NCBI RefSeq assembly: GCF_026107415.2
Contig: NZ_JAPCHX010000004.1
Coordinates: 124,001-188,000, forward strand
Length of the DNA: 64,000 nucleotides
Reading direction: 5' to 3'
Origin: Microbacterium sp. MPKO10
GTDB lineage: Bacteria; Actinomycetota; Actinomycetes; Actinomycetales; Microbacteriaceae
Every line of letters starts with the position of its first letter. Positions within the stretch are counted from its first letter, which is position 1. Shown here one piece after another: positions 48,066 to 57,379 of the stretch. Under the pieces are notes generated by a model. It did not search any database. It was not told the DNA's origin and worked only from the letters and a program-made list of their open reading frames with translations. A program made the translations under genes and the position numbers.

Positions 48066-49375
48066 TACTGGGCTCCTTCAACGCGCAGGACGCTCACGAT
48101 CCGATCCGTCGCGTCGGCGGTCTGAAGCGCCTCGACGACGGCACGCAGCGATCGCTCACGAGCACGGTGGGTTCCGATGATGAGACTGGCGAGCTTGTCT
48201 TCGTCGTCCCCGATGGACTGCTCGATCGTCTGCACAGACACCCCATGCTGCGCGAAGATGCCAGCGACTTCGGCGAGGACGCCTGGTCGATCGGTGACGC
48301 GAAGATTGATCTGTGCCTTCGTGATGACATCGTCGATCGGCAGAAGAGGCAGCGCCGCGTGGTTCGAGCCGTTCAGGCCGGGTCCTCCGGCCACATGACG
48401 GCGAGCCGCAGACACCACGTCTCCGAGGATGGCCGATGAGGTCTGGACGCCTCCCGCCCCGGCCCCATAGAACATGAGGGGCCCTGCCGCCTCAGCATCC
48501 ACGAATACCGCGTTGTTCTCGGCGTACACCGAGGCAAGCGGATGCTCGCGCGGCACGAGAGCCGGGTAGACGCGCGCGGAGATCCCGTCTTCGCCGCCGG
48601 GGCCGGCGAGGCGTTCGGCAACCGCGAGAAGCTTGATCACGTAGCCCGCTGACTGCGCTGCCTGGATCTGCTCGGCCGTGATCTCGGCGATGCCCTCACG
48701 GTGCACCTTCGACGGATCGACCTGCGAGTGGAACGCGAGCCCGGCGAGGATCGTGACCTTCTGCGCCGCGTCGAAGCCGTCGACGTCGAGCGTCGGGTCC
48801 GCCTCGAGATAGCCGGCCTCGAAGGCAAGCTTCGACGCCTCTTCCATGGTCTCGCCGAAGCGGTCCATGCGATCGAGAATGAAGTTCGTCGAGCCGTTGA
48901 CGATCGCCAGCACGCTCGTGATGTTGTCTCCGGCGAGGCTGTCGCGCAGAGGGCGAAGGATGGGAATGGCGGCGGCTACCGATGCCTCGTACGAGATCTC
49001 GGCGCCCACTTGCTCGGCCGCGGCGAAGAGCTCAGGCCCATGGGCGGCCAGGAGCGCCTTATTGCCCGTGACGACGTCGGCACCGGCGTTCAGCGCCGAA
49101 AGGATGTGTGACTTCGCCGGCTCGATGCCGCCCATCAGCTCGATCACAATGTCGGCGCCGAGGATCAGCGACTCGGCATCCGTCGTGAAGAGCTCGTGTG
49201 GCAGCTCGACATCGCGCTTCGCGTCGACGTCGCGGACGGCGATGCCCACCAGCTCAAGGTCAGCACCGGAACGCGCCGCGAGCTCCTGACGATTGTCAAT
49301 CAGCGTGCGTGCCACCTGTGAGCCAACGGAACCTGCCCCGAGCAGGGCCACCCTGAGAGTGCGGCTGTCGATCAT
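48065..49375 (-). CDS. hom: Homoserine dehydrogenase
   Basis: A 436-residue NAD(P)-dependent enzyme that reduces aspartate semialdehyde to homoserine. The Rossmann loop GAGSVGSQ is at 13-20; [13 protein letters not shown] and [11 protein letters not shown] surround the active site. The C-terminal ACT domain ([20 protein letters not shown]) implies threonine feedback. ATG at 49375 overlaps the lysA stop by 4 nt. Confidence 0.96.
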   Translation of the reverse strand: MIDSRTLRVALLGAGSVGSQVARTLIDNRQELAARSGADLELVGIAVRDVDAKRDVELPHELFTTDAESLILGADIVIELMGGIEPAKSHILSALNAGADVVTGNKALLAAHGPELFAAAEQVGAEISYEASVAAAIPILRPLRDSLAGDNITSVLAIVNGSTNFILDRMDRFGETMEEASKLAFEAGYLEADPTLDVDGFDAAQKVTILAGLAFHSQVDPSKVHREGIAEITAEQIQAAQSAGYVIKLLAVAERLAGPGGEDGISARVYPALVPREHPLASVYAENNAVFVDAEAAGPLMFYGAGAGGVQTSSAILGDVVSAARRHVAGGPGLNGSNHAALPLLPIDDVITKAQINLRVTDRPGVLAEVAGIFAQHGVSVQTIEQSIGDDEDKLASLIIGTHRARERSLRAVVEALQTADATDRIVSVLRVEGAQ

Positions 49376-50772
49376 CGTCCATCCAATCCGGCGTCGCGCG
49401 CCATGAGGTCGGCTTCCGTCTCTCCGCGCACGATCACGCGTGCACGGCCATCGCGAACGGCCACGATGGGCGGCCGTCCCAGATAGTTGTAATTGCTGGC
49501 GAGCGACCAGCAATAGGCTCCCGTCGCGGGCACAGCGAGCACGTCACCCGGCTGTACGTCGCCCGGGAGGTAATCATCAGAGACGACGATGTCACCGGAT
49601 TCGCAATGCTTGCCCGCGATGCGCACCAGTTCTGGCGCAGCATCCGATCGCCGCGACGCGATCCGCACGGAGTAGTCCGCGTCGTACAGGGCCGTCCGCG
49701 CGTTATCGCTCATGCCGCCGTCGACGCTGACGTACAGGCGGGTTCCCGAGCCGGCTTCCGAGTCAACGGAGACAGGCTTCGTGGTTCCCGCCTCATACAG
49801 CGTGATTCCGGCTCGCCCGATGATCGTGCGGCCCGGCTCGAACGCGACGTCGGGGATCGGAATCTGCAGCCTGTCGCATTCGTCTTTCACGATTCCTGCG
49901 ATGGATGCTGCCAGCTCGGCGATCGGCGTCGGGTCGTCCACGCTCGTGTAGGCGATCCCGAACCCGCCACCGAGGTTGAGCTCGGGCACAGGGCCGCCGC
50001 TCAGCAGTTCCTTGTGGACGGCGAGAAGCCGCGCCGCGGACTCGGCGAAACCGCCCGCGCCGAAGATCTGCGACCCGATGTGGCAGTGCAGGCCGACGAA
50101 CTCGAGTGTGTCTCGGGCGCGAATCTGCGCGACGGCATCGGTGGCGGCGTCCAGCGTCAGGCCGAATTTCTGGTCTTCGTGCGCTGTCGCGAGGAAGTCG
50201 TGCGTGTGCGCGTGCACGCCGCTGTTCACCCGCAGGCGGACCCGCTGTCGGCGTCCATGACGCTCGGCTGCCTCGGCGACGCGGTCGATCTCCTGGATGC
50301 TGTCGATGATGATCGTCCCCACGCCCGAGGAGACGGCCCTGTCGATCTCGTCACGTGACTTGTTGTTTCCGTGGAAGCCGATCGCTGCAGTGTCAACGCC
50401 AGCCGCGAGTGCAACGGCGAGCTCCCCGCCCGAGCACACGTCGATCCGGCACCCTGCCTCAACCATCCACTGCGCGACGATGCTCGTCAACAGCGCCTTC
50501 CCCGCGTAGTAAACGTGTGCCGTGGACCCGACCGCGGCGAAAGCATCCTCGAGCGCCTGACGCACTTCGGCTGCGCGGTCCCGCGCCTCGCGCTCATCGA
50601 TCACATACAGGGGCGTGCCGAACTCGCGGGCAAGCTCGTCAGCGGACACGCCACCGACCTCGAGCCGCCCGGCCGCGTCGCGCACGGTGGTCCCCGGCCA
50701 CAGCCCGGGCACGAGAGCGTTCGCGTCGGCGGGCGCGGTCAGCCACGCGGGGGCGAGTGGGTTATGCGTCAC
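49372..50772 (-). CDS. lysA: Diaminopimelate decarboxylase
   Basis: A 466-residue fold-type III PLP enzyme that makes lysine from meso-DAP. PLP-binding Lys92 is in YYAGKALLT; HCHIGSQIFGAGGF and NLGGGFGIAY bind the phosphate, CESGD contributes the cross-dimer Cys, and GAYCWSLASNYN is near the end. It lies 88 bp after the lmeA-type gene and overlaps hom, so lysine and threonine synthesis share a transcript. Confidence 0.96.
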   Translation of the reverse strand: MTHNPLAPAWLTAPADANALVPGLWPGTTVRDAAGRLEVGGVSADELAREFGTPLYVIDEREARDRAAEVRQALEDAFAAVGSTAHVYYAGKALLTSIVAQWMVEAGCRIDVCSGGELAVALAAGVDTAAIGFHGNNKSRDEIDRAVSSGVGTIIIDSIQEIDRVAEAAERHGRRQRVRLRVNSGVHAHTHDFLATAHEDQKFGLTLDAATDAVAQIRARDTLEFVGLHCHIGSQIFGAGGFAESAARLLAVHKELLSGGPVPELNLGGGFGIAYTSVDDPTPIAELAASIAGIVKDECDRLQIPIPDVAFEPGRTIIGRAGITLYEAGTTKPVSVDSEAGSGTRLYVSVDGGMSDNARTALYDADYSVRIASRRSDAAPELVRIAGKHCESGDIVVSDDYLPGDVQPGDVLAVPATGAYCWSLASNYNYLGRPPIVAVRDGRARVIVRGETEADLMARDAGLDGR

Positions 50773-50860
50773 AGAAAGCCATTCGTGAAATGAGGGAGTG
50801 ATATCGCAGGAAGTCTACCGAGAACGCATGCCCCGCACCGCATCTATCGGCTCCACCGCG

Positions 50861-51649
50861 TCATCCGGCGTCACAGCTTCCCCGCGAAGAGAAGTCCGGT
50901 CCGTTTCGAGGAACGTCCTGCGCCGAGAGCGTCAGAGTGAGTGCGTCCGGTGCCACAGCAATGTCATCGACGCTGATTCCCTCGGGAAGCGACGAGGCGA
51001 CGCAGATGCTCACGGGCTCATCGTCGAGGAGCCGCGTGACGAGATCGGTGAGGTCGAGGCTGCCGAAGTCCGTCGACACTTCGACGTCGACCGGCTCGAG
51101 CGAGATCGAGTCGCCGTGTGCCACCGGCTCGGTCACGAGCGTGTAGCCGATGGACATTCCGAAAAAGCGTGTCGATTGCTCGTAGCTCAGTGTGCCATCG
51201 CCGAGGCTGAGGTCGGGATCCGCTCCGCCCATGACGAGCAGAGCATTCGCTGCGTCCTCTCCCCCGGTCACCCGGGCGGAGACCTCGTCGATGCGGGCGT
51301 TCTCGTCGACCGGCACCCCGTGCGCGGTCACAACGATGTCGAACGGGATGCCATCGGCCTCAGCATCCTCGGCGGTGACGGTCACCTCGTCGAAGCGTCC
51401 CGCGATCGCCTGAGGCAGAAACAACCCTCCACCGACGCGCACATCGATGTCGGCCGTGACCGAGGCGGGAAGCTTCTTCTCGATGGCGGTCTCCACGCCG
51501 TCTTGCGCGATGCCGCGCACGAGGCCGTCGACAAGCCAGGCGACGAGGGCGAGGAGCCCCACCACCACGATCACGATGATGAGGGCCGTCGCCGCCCGGC
51601 GTCCGCCGCTGCGGCGCGGGACCGGCTGTGCGTCCGGCAGCCCGGTCAC
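50861..51649 (-). CDS. DUF2993/LmeA-like membrane-anchored protein
   Basis: A 262-residue protein with one N-terminal membrane helix (about 20-45, IIVIVVVGLLALVAWLV) and an extracellular domain of the DUF2993 family; GLVRGIAQDGVETAIEKKLP and VRVGGGLFLPQAIAGRFDEV are typical. The mycobacterial relative LmeA binds phosphoinositides and supports lipomannan elongation. Starts 1 bp after the argS stop, so it is coupled to argS. Confidence 0.82.
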   Translation of the reverse strand: MTGLPDAQPVPRRSGGRRAATALIIVIVVVGLLALVAWLVDGLVRGIAQDGVETAIEKKLPASVTADIDVRVGGGLFLPQAIAGRFDEVTVTAEDAEADGIPFDIVVTAHGVPVDENARIDEVSARVTGGEDAANALLVMGGADPDLSLGDGTLSYEQSTRFFGMSIGYTLVTEPVAHGDSISLEPVDVEVSTDFGSLDLTDLVTRLLDDEPVSICVASSLPEGISVDDIAVAPDALTLTLSAQDVPRNGPDFSSRGSCDAG

Positions 51650-51650
51650 A

Positions 51651-53315
51651 TCACATCCGCTCGGGTGCTGAGACCCCGAGGAGATCGAGGCCGTTGGCGA
51701 TCACCTGACGCGAGGCATCGTTGAGCCAGAGCCGGGTGTGGTGAACATCTTCAATCGGGTCATCGCCTCGCGGGATCACCCGACAGTTGTCGTACCAGCG
51801 GTGATACAGGCCGGCGATCTCTTCCAGGTACCGGGCGACGCGGTGCGGCTCGCGCAGCTCTGCTGCCTGCGCCACGACGCGGGGGAAGTCCTGCAGTGCT
51901 CCGAGGAGCGCTCCCTCGGTCTCGTGCGTGAGGGTCTCCGGCGCGAACACGCTGCGATCGACTCCCGTTTCGGCGGCGTTGCGCCGCACCGCACAGGTGC
52001 GCGCATGGGCGTACTGCACATAGAACACCGGGTTGTCGTTGGTGCGCTTGCGCAGCAGCTCGGGGTCGAGGGTCAGCGGAGAATCGGCGGGCGAGCGGCC
52101 AAGCGAGTACCGCAGTGCGTCCGTGCCGATCCAGGACTGCAGGTCGTCAAGCTCGATGATGTTGCCTGCGCGCTTCGACAGGCGGGCGCCGTTGATGCTG
52201 ACGAGTTGGCCGATGAGCACCTCGATGTCGCGCTCCGGATCGTCCCCCGCGGCTCCCGCGATGGCCTTGAGGCGGTGCACATAGCCGTGGTGATCGGCAC
52301 CAAGCAGATAGATCTTGTGTCGGAACCCGCGGTCGCCCTTGTTGAGGTAGTACGCGGCATCGGCGGCGAAGTAGGTGTAGACCCCGTTCCCGCGGCGGAT
52401 CACGCGGTCCTTGTCGTCGCCGAATTCCGTGGTGCGCACCCAGATCGCGTCGTCTTTGTCGTACACGTGGCCCTGTTCGCGCAGACGGTCGACGGCGGCG
52501 TCGATGTCGCTGCGCCCATCATCGCCCGCCGCGTGCAGCGTGCGCTCTGAGAACCAGATGTCGAAGTGCACGTTGAACCGGGTCAATGATGCCTTGATCT
52601 CGTCAAGCTGCAGTCCGTACGCGATCTCACGCGCCGTGCGCACCGCCTCGTCCTCCGGCATCTCGGTGAGCACGGGAACCTGCTCGACGACGGCCTCGGC
52701 GAGATCAGCGATGTACGCTCCCGGGTAGCCGTCTTCCGGTGTCGGCTCACCCTTCGCTGCCGCGAGTACGGAGCGCCCGAACGTGTCCATCTGGCTGCCT
52801 GCGTCATTGATGTAGTACTCGCTGGCCACTTCGGCACCGGATGCTGTCAGAACACGCCTGATCGAGTCGCCGAGTGCTGCCCAGCGCGTGTGGCCGATGT
52901 GCAGCGGACCGACGGGGTTCGCCGACACGAACTCGAGGTTGATCGATTCACCCGCGAGGCTCGTGTTGTGGCCGTAGGCGACGCCGGCGTCGACGATCGT
53001 CTTCGCGAGCTGACCAGCGGCGGCGGCCTCGAGCCTGACGTTGATGAATCCGGGCCCTGCGACCTCGGCGGAGGCGATGCCATCCGTCTTCTGGAGCTGC
53101 TCCACGATCTCCGTCGCGAGCTCGCGTGGGTTCGCTCCGAGAGTCTTCGCCAACTTCATGGCGATGTTCGACGCCCAGTCTCCGTGGTCACGGTTCTTCG
53201 GCCGCTCGATCGTGACCATGGACTCGGTGATTTCGGCCGATGCCCCCTCGCGGCGTCGATCGGCGATGGGAGCGAGAATGCCGAACAAGACGCGCGAAAG
53301 ATCAGTTGGAGTCAT
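51651..53315 (-). CDS. argS: Arginyl-tRNA synthetase
   Basis: A 554-residue class I synthetase. HIGH is at 139-142 (VGPLHIGHTRWAALGD) and the KMSKS-type loop reads ARLSKRAGN. An N-terminal Arg-tRNA recognition domain and a C-terminal DALR anticodon domain (DNPVFYVQYAHART onward) are present. The frame stays open upstream to 53636, but ATG at 53315 gives the family's start. First gene of the argS-lmeA-lysA-hom-thrC-thrB run. A tRNA-Arg gene lies 1.7 kb away. Confidence 0.96.
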   Translation of the reverse strand: MTPTDLSRVLFGILAPIADRRREGASAEITESMVTIERPKNRDHGDWASNIAMKLAKTLGANPRELATEIVEQLQKTDGIASAEVAGPGFINVRLEAAAAGQLAKTIVDAGVAYGHNTSLAGESINLEFVSANPVGPLHIGHTRWAALGDSIRRVLTASGAEVASEYYINDAGSQMDTFGRSVLAAAKGEPTPEDGYPGAYIADLAEAVVEQVPVLTEMPEDEAVRTAREIAYGLQLDEIKASLTRFNVHFDIWFSERTLHAAGDDGRSDIDAAVDRLREQGHVYDKDDAIWVRTTEFGDDKDRVIRRGNGVYTYFAADAAYYLNKGDRGFRHKIYLLGADHHGYVHRLKAIAGAAGDDPERDIEVLIGQLVSINGARLSKRAGNIIELDDLQSWIGTDALRYSLGRSPADSPLTLDPELLRKRTNDNPVFYVQYAHARTCAVRRNAAETGVDRSVFAPETLTHETEGALLGALQDFPRVVAQAAELREPHRVARYLEEIAGLYHRWYDNCRVIPRGDDPIEDVHHTRLWLNDASRQVIANGLDLLGVSAPERM

Positions 53316-53422
53316 GGTCACCGATTCTAACGTGAGCGGGACGCTGTTCTCGCGCGCCGGCGCCCGCTGTCTCGCAGCGCTTGGTACGCTCATGTCGTCG
53401 TTGACGTGTTCGAAGGGAATCC

Positions 53423-54064
53423 ATGTCCGCCAGCAGCTCCGCTCTCCGTCGCAGCGCCCTGATCGCCCTGGCCGCTGCAAGTCTGACGTTGACGGCGTGC
53501 GCGCCTCCCGTCGGACCTGACGGTTCGCCGTCCCCATCGGCATCGACGTCGACACCGTCTGATTCCGAGAGCGCGCCTCCGGATGAGCATCGGGAAGATC
53601 CCGGTCAGCCGACGGCTCCGCCGACGTCGACGACACGACCGGATGCGGGTGAAGACGTCGGTCTTGCCTGCGACGACGTCATCACGCTGCAGCAGATGTA
53701 CGACTTCAACCCCAATGTCAGCGCGCTGGGTCAGTACACCCCGGAGGCAGGCACGCTCGGCGATACCGTTGTGTCGTACAACGGGCTCACCTGCCGGTGG
53801 AGCAACAACACGAGCGGCCGCACCATCGATGTCGCGATCGCCAAGCTCGATCCCGAAACCCTCGCCGACCTATCCGCCGACGCGGCGAAGTCCGCTGAAC
53901 CCGTGTCTGTCTATGGCGACGAGGGCTACTTCGGCCAGTCATCCGGCGTAGGAACGGCCCAGATCTTCACGGGCAGCTATTGGGTTGTCCTGTCGTCGAA
54001 GGACTTCACGACAGCTCGAGGAGCCGAGCAGCTTGCCGGATATGTCGTCGGTAATCTTCCGTAG
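53423..54064 (+). CDS. Hypothetical lipoprotein
   Basis: A 213-residue exported lipoprotein: signal peptide, lipobox LTAC with lipidated Cys26, then a Ser/Pro/Thr-rich linker (about 30-75) and a compact C-terminal domain with one likely disulfide (ACDDVITLQQMYDFNP and LTCRWSNNTSG). I do not recognise a named family. Divergent from argS with a 107-bp spacer. Confidence 0.75.
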   Translation: MSASSSALRRSALIALAAASLTLTACAPPVGPDGSPSPSASTSTPSDSESAPPDEHREDPGQPTAPPTSTTRPDAGEDVGLACDDVITLQQMYDFNPNVSALGQYTPEAGTLGDTVVSYNGLTCRWSNNTSGRTIDVAIAKLDPETLADLSADAAKSAEPVSVYGDEGYFGQSSGVGTAQIFTGSYWVVLSSKDFTTARGAEQLAGYVVGNLP

Positions 54065-54079
54065 TTCATGCCCCGGCGC

Positions 54080-54874
54080 CTATGGGAGAACGACGGCGGA
54101 GAGCTGATCGTCGACGACCGGAGTGTCGCTCACAGCGTTGACGTCGACCGATGACAGCCGCAGCGAACCAATGTGGTTCGTGAGGAAGGCGATGTCTGAG
54201 GCGTCCCGGCCCGTCGATATACGCACGAGCGATTGCCGCGGCGCGAGGCGCGTGGCATCGACGACGTTCCACCGGCCGTCGACCCAGGCCTCGGCGACGG
54301 CGTGGAAGTCCATGGGCCAGAGACCGGGAGCGTAAACAGCGGCCACGCGGGCAGGGACGTCACATGCCCGCAGCATCGTCACGACAACGTGAGCGAAGTC
54401 GCGGCAGACCCCGTGCCCGGCAGACAGTGTCGTGCGGGCGCTGTCTGTGCCCCGACTGGAGCCGGGGACGTACTCCAGTGTCTCGTGGGTCCACGTTGCA
54501 ACGGCGTTGACGAGTGCGAGCCCGGAAAGTCCGGCGAACATCGATCGTGCCTGCTGGTACAGCGCGTCAGACTCCGCGTACCGGCTGGGTCGCAGGTAGC
54601 CGACGAGGTCGATCTCGCCCACGGGTTCGATCGGGCGGGCTCCGGCCACGTGGGCGGTGTAGAACACGTCATAGTTGCCCGCGTCTCCGGTGAAGCGCAG
54701 AATCCGTGTTCCGTGCCTGTCCACGATCTCCCTGGGCAGATATACCCGGCCGTTGTTCGTGAAGGTGAACGACTCGGAGCGGATCGGGGTTCCCGCGGCC
54801 ACAGCGATCTGAAACAGCAGATCGCTCTGCCCTCCGAGGCTGAATTGCAGGTGAGCCGTGACGGTGCGCTCCAT
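54080..54874 (-). CDS. Transglutaminase-like family protein
   Basis: A 264-residue soluble protein with a papain-like transglutaminase core: Cys157 (GHGVCRDFAHV), His191 (DFHAVAEAWV) and Asp206 (WNVVDAT) form the triad. An N-terminal beta domain (to about 100) precedes it. Such bacterial proteins often act as cysteine proteases or amidases; the substrate is unknown. Convergent with the lipoprotein gene, 15 bp apart. Confidence 0.88.
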   Translation of the reverse strand: MERTVTAHLQFSLGGQSDLLFQIAVAAGTPIRSESFTFTNNGRVYLPREIVDRHGTRILRFTGDAGNYDVFYTAHVAGARPIEPVGEIDLVGYLRPSRYAESDALYQQARSMFAGLSGLALVNAVATWTHETLEYVPGSSRGTDSARTTLSAGHGVCRDFAHVVVTMLRACDVPARVAAVYAPGLWPMDFHAVAEAWVDGRWNVVDATRLAPRQSLVRISTGRDASDIAFLTNHIGSLRLSSVDVNAVSDTPVVDDQLSAVVLP

Positions 54875-55031
54875 GTCTTCATCCTCACACCAGTCGACGC
54901 AATTGGTCAGGGGGAGAACTCCCCTGCGCCGTCTTCACGGCTGATGCACAGCCCTCCTTCGCGTCGCTTTCCGAGTGGGGCCCGCTGGGTGCTAGCCTAG
55001 GTTCGCAGCGATGCGTGTCATCGTCTGTTTT

Positions 55032-55104
55032 GCCTCCGTAGCTCAGCGGATAGAGCGCCGGTTTCCGGTACCGTAGGTCGCAGGTTCGATTCCTGTCGGG
55101 GGCA
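55032..55104 (+). tRNA. tRNA-Arg (anticodon CCG)
   Basis: A 73-nt cloverleaf: acceptor GCCTCCG/CGGGGGC with one G-U pair, D arm GCTC/GAGC, anticodon loop TTCCGGT with CCG, T arm GCAGG-TTCGATT-CCTGT and discriminator A. The CCA end is not encoded. The closing pair of the anticodon stem (27-43) is a C-U mismatch, which is slightly unusual. It decodes CGG. Confidence 0.95.
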
Positions 55105-55133
55105 CAAAACTGCCATGTGGCGACGCCGGGCGC

Positions 55134-55162
55134 ACGACGTCTCCCGCCGAATCAGACGTCGT
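55134..55162 (+). terminator. 9-bp hairpin downstream of tRNA-Arg
   Basis: ACGACGTCT and AGACGTCGT pair perfectly around an 11-nt loop, 29 bp after the tRNA. Candidate end of the tRNA transcript; no T run. The rest of 55105-55365 shows no gene or other structure that I can support. Confidence 0.45.
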
Positions 55163-55365
55163 CTGCTCAGCTCTGCGTAGTCCACGACACCGTTGACGTA
55201 CCGCACTGCCGGTGTCTCGAATACGTTGCTCGAGCCGACTGCTGAGCGACCCGGGCGCGCGAGGATCGCTGATCAGGAGCTCCCTGCCGGTTCGGGCGCT
55301 GCCCGCCTCTCAGGGCGCTATTCTCTCGTTCGAGCGCTGCTTGCCCGTTCGGACCGCAGCTGGAC

Positions 55366-56316
55366 TCAGTACGCGCCGTTGGCCCGCAGCCAGGTGAGCG
55401 GGTTCACGAGTCCGCCGTTGATGCGGATTTCGATGTGCAGGTGGTTCGCCGTCGATCGTCCCGTGCTCCCCACAAGGCCCAGCACCTGGCCGGCGCTGAC
55501 GTGCTGCCCGACCGCGACGCGACGTGAACCGTATGTCATGTGCCCGTACGTCGACTTGACCGTCTGCCCGTTGATCTGGTGCTCCACGACGACGGCGACA
55601 CCGTAGCCGCCGTAGCTCTCCTGCGAGACGACGACGACGCCATCGGCGACCGCGCCGATCGGTGTTCCACCGGCGATCAGGATGTCCACTCCCTCATGGG
55701 AACCGCCGCGACTCATGAAGCCGTCACCGATCGTTCCCGGGCCGGGAAGAGGCCAGCGCACTGCACCGTCGCCTGCGATGGCCGAACCGACGTCTCCGCC
55801 ACCCGAATTGCTGTTCGCCGCGTCTTTCTTCGCCTGCTCAGCGGCGCGTTTGGCTGCGGCCTCGGCCTCAGCCTTCTTGCGCGCGGCGTCAAGTTCTTCC
55901 TGCGTCGTCGCGCCGTAGACATCGCGCACAAGATTCAAGGCTGGCTCGACGGCGACACCCGAGGCATCGAGGGTCTGAGCGGACGCTGTCGCGATGTCAT
56001 AATTCGACAGCTCAGATCCCGCCGACTCAGGCGAGGCGTATGACGGGAGGGCCATCGTCGCGAATAGTCCGGGTACGACGAGGCCCACGATGGCCGTCGA
56101 GGCCCAGGACCGAGCAATGCTCTTTCCCGAACGCCGGGGCCGCGCAGACGTCGGCTGGGGCGCGGGCCGTGAGGCTGATGCCGTGGCGGTCGCCGACCGA
56201 ACAGTGCCGCGTGCCGAGGCGCGGCGATTCTCCATCGCGCGTCGTTCGCGGCGGGTGGCGGGTGCGTTCGGAGTGTCGTCAGAGGCCTCGGGCCCCGTCT
56301 CGAACGAATCAGTCAC
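55366..56316 (-). CDS. M23 family metallopeptidase
   Basis: A 316-residue membrane-anchored peptidoglycan endopeptidase. A basic, Ser/Ala-rich cytoplasmic N-terminus precedes a single helix or uncleaved signal (about 74-93). A Glu/Ala/Lys-rich coiled coil (143-167) leads to the LytM domain with zinc ligands His207 and Asp211 (SHEGVDI) and His292/His294 (NHLHIEI), all present, so it should be active. GTG at 56316 follows GGAGG by 8 nt and is preferred over ATG at 56343. Confidence 0.92.
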   Translation of the reverse strand: MTDSFETGPEASDDTPNAPATRRERRAMENRRASARGTVRSATATASASRPAPQPTSARPRRSGKSIARSWASTAIVGLVVPGLFATMALPSYASPESAGSELSNYDIATASAQTLDASGVAVEPALNLVRDVYGATTQEELDAARKKAEAEAAAKRAAEQAKKDAANSNSGGGDVGSAIAGDGAVRWPLPGPGTIGDGFMSRGGSHEGVDILIAGGTPIGAVADGVVVVSQESYGGYGVAVVVEHQINGQTVKSTYGHMTYGSRRVAVGQHVSAGQVLGLVGSTGRSTANHLHIEIRINGGLVNPLTWLRANGAY

Positions 56317-56436
56317 CGGTAAATCCTCCACACATGACACCATGAGCCGCCGGTGTGAACATTAGGGAATTCACTCCGCGCGATCGGCTCCGCCATGTGG
56401 GGGTCACTGGCTGCCTGTCATGCGAACTCATCCGAG

Positions 56437-56452
56437 GATACGGGAAGATAAC
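56437..56452. promoter_or_regulatory. Direct repeat GATAC/GATAAC upstream of the M23 gene
   Basis: GATAC (56437) and GATAAC (56447) are 10 bp apart, one helical turn, about 120 bp before the peptidase start. This spacing is that of OmpR-type regulators such as MtrA, which controls wall hydrolases in other actinobacteria. Speculative. Confidence 0.25.
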
Positions 56453-56490
56453 GATTTGTGCACCCTGTTTCTTGCGATTCACGCAGATTT

Positions 56491-57330
56491 TCAGGAAGGC
56501 TCGGTGACGAAATCAATGAGTTGTTCGACGCGGCCCAGCAGTGCGGGCTCGAGATCCGTATACCGGGACACTCTACTGAGAATCCGTTTCCACGCGCGAG
56601 CGATGTCAGCTTGGTCCTCATGCGGCCAGCCGAAGGCCTCGCAGATGCCGTGCTTCCACTCCATGCTGCGGGGAACTGTCGGCCAGGCAGAGATGCCGAG
56701 GCGTTCGGGAAGCACCGACTGCCAGATATCAATGTACGGATGCCCCACGATGAGCACGTTCGCTCCGTGAGGAGAGCGCGCGACCTGCTCGGCGATGCGG
56801 CTCTCTTTCGATCCGGAAACCAAGTGGTCGACGAGCACGCCGATGCGCGCCGTCCGTGTGGGCGCAGCATCCCGAATGATGGAATCGAGGTCATCGATAC
56901 CGCCCAGATACTCGACGACGACACCTTCGGCCCGCAAGTCGTCGCCCCATACCTTCTCGACGAGCTCGGCATCGTGCCGCCCCTCGACGAAGATCCGGCT
57001 CTGCCGGGCGACGCGCGCACGCTGATCGGGGGCCGCGAACGACCCGGATGCTGTGCGAGACGGCCCCGTCGCGCGAGGCCGTGCCTTCACGAGTTCCACC
57101 GGGCGACCGTCGATCATGAAACCGCGGCCGAGGGGAAACGCCCGAACCGCTCCGGCGTAGTCCTCGAGCTCGACGGTCTGACCCTCAACACCGACGACGG
57201 CACCGCACCAACCGCTTCCGGCGTCTTCGACGACGAGTCCTGTCTCGGCCTCCACTTTCGTGTGGGTCGGTCGTCCGCGGTTCTTCCAGTCGCCCGCGAG
57301 CACATCGGTTCCATAGCGATCTTCACTCAC
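56491..57330 (-). CDS. DUF3097 family protein
   Basis: A 279-residue soluble protein of the actinobacterial DUF3097 family, recognised by DRYGTDVLAGDW at the N-terminus, RIFVEGRHDAELVEKVWGDD, VEYLGGIDDL, ARIGVLVDHLVSGSKESRIA and VGHPYIDIWQSV. The central EGRHDAELVEKV and DHLV segments resemble a Toprim-like fold, suggesting nucleic-acid or nucleotide work, but no activity is established. GTG at 57330 with TTAGGG upstream is preferred over ATG at 57366. Confidence 0.85.
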   Translation of the reverse strand: MSEDRYGTDVLAGDWKNRGRPTHTKVEAETGLVVEDAGSGWCGAVVGVEGQTVELEDYAGAVRAFPLGRGFMIDGRPVELVKARPRATGPSRTASGSFAAPDQRARVARQSRIFVEGRHDAELVEKVWGDDLRAEGVVVEYLGGIDDLDSIIRDAAPTRTARIGVLVDHLVSGSKESRIAEQVARSPHGANVLIVGHPYIDIWQSVLPERLGISAWPTVPRSMEWKHGICEAFGWPHEDQADIARAWKRILSRVSRYTDLEPALLGRVEQLIDFVTEPS

Positions 57331-57379
57331 TTGCGGAACCCTAACCGCAATCGCCTGTCGGGGCACGCAGGCACCCCGA

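Noticed and set aside
55018-55206. Minus-strand 62-codon frame across the tRNA
   Set aside because: It is the antisense of tRNA-Arg; the apparent motif CPRQESNLRPTVPETG is a well-known translation of tRNA genes.
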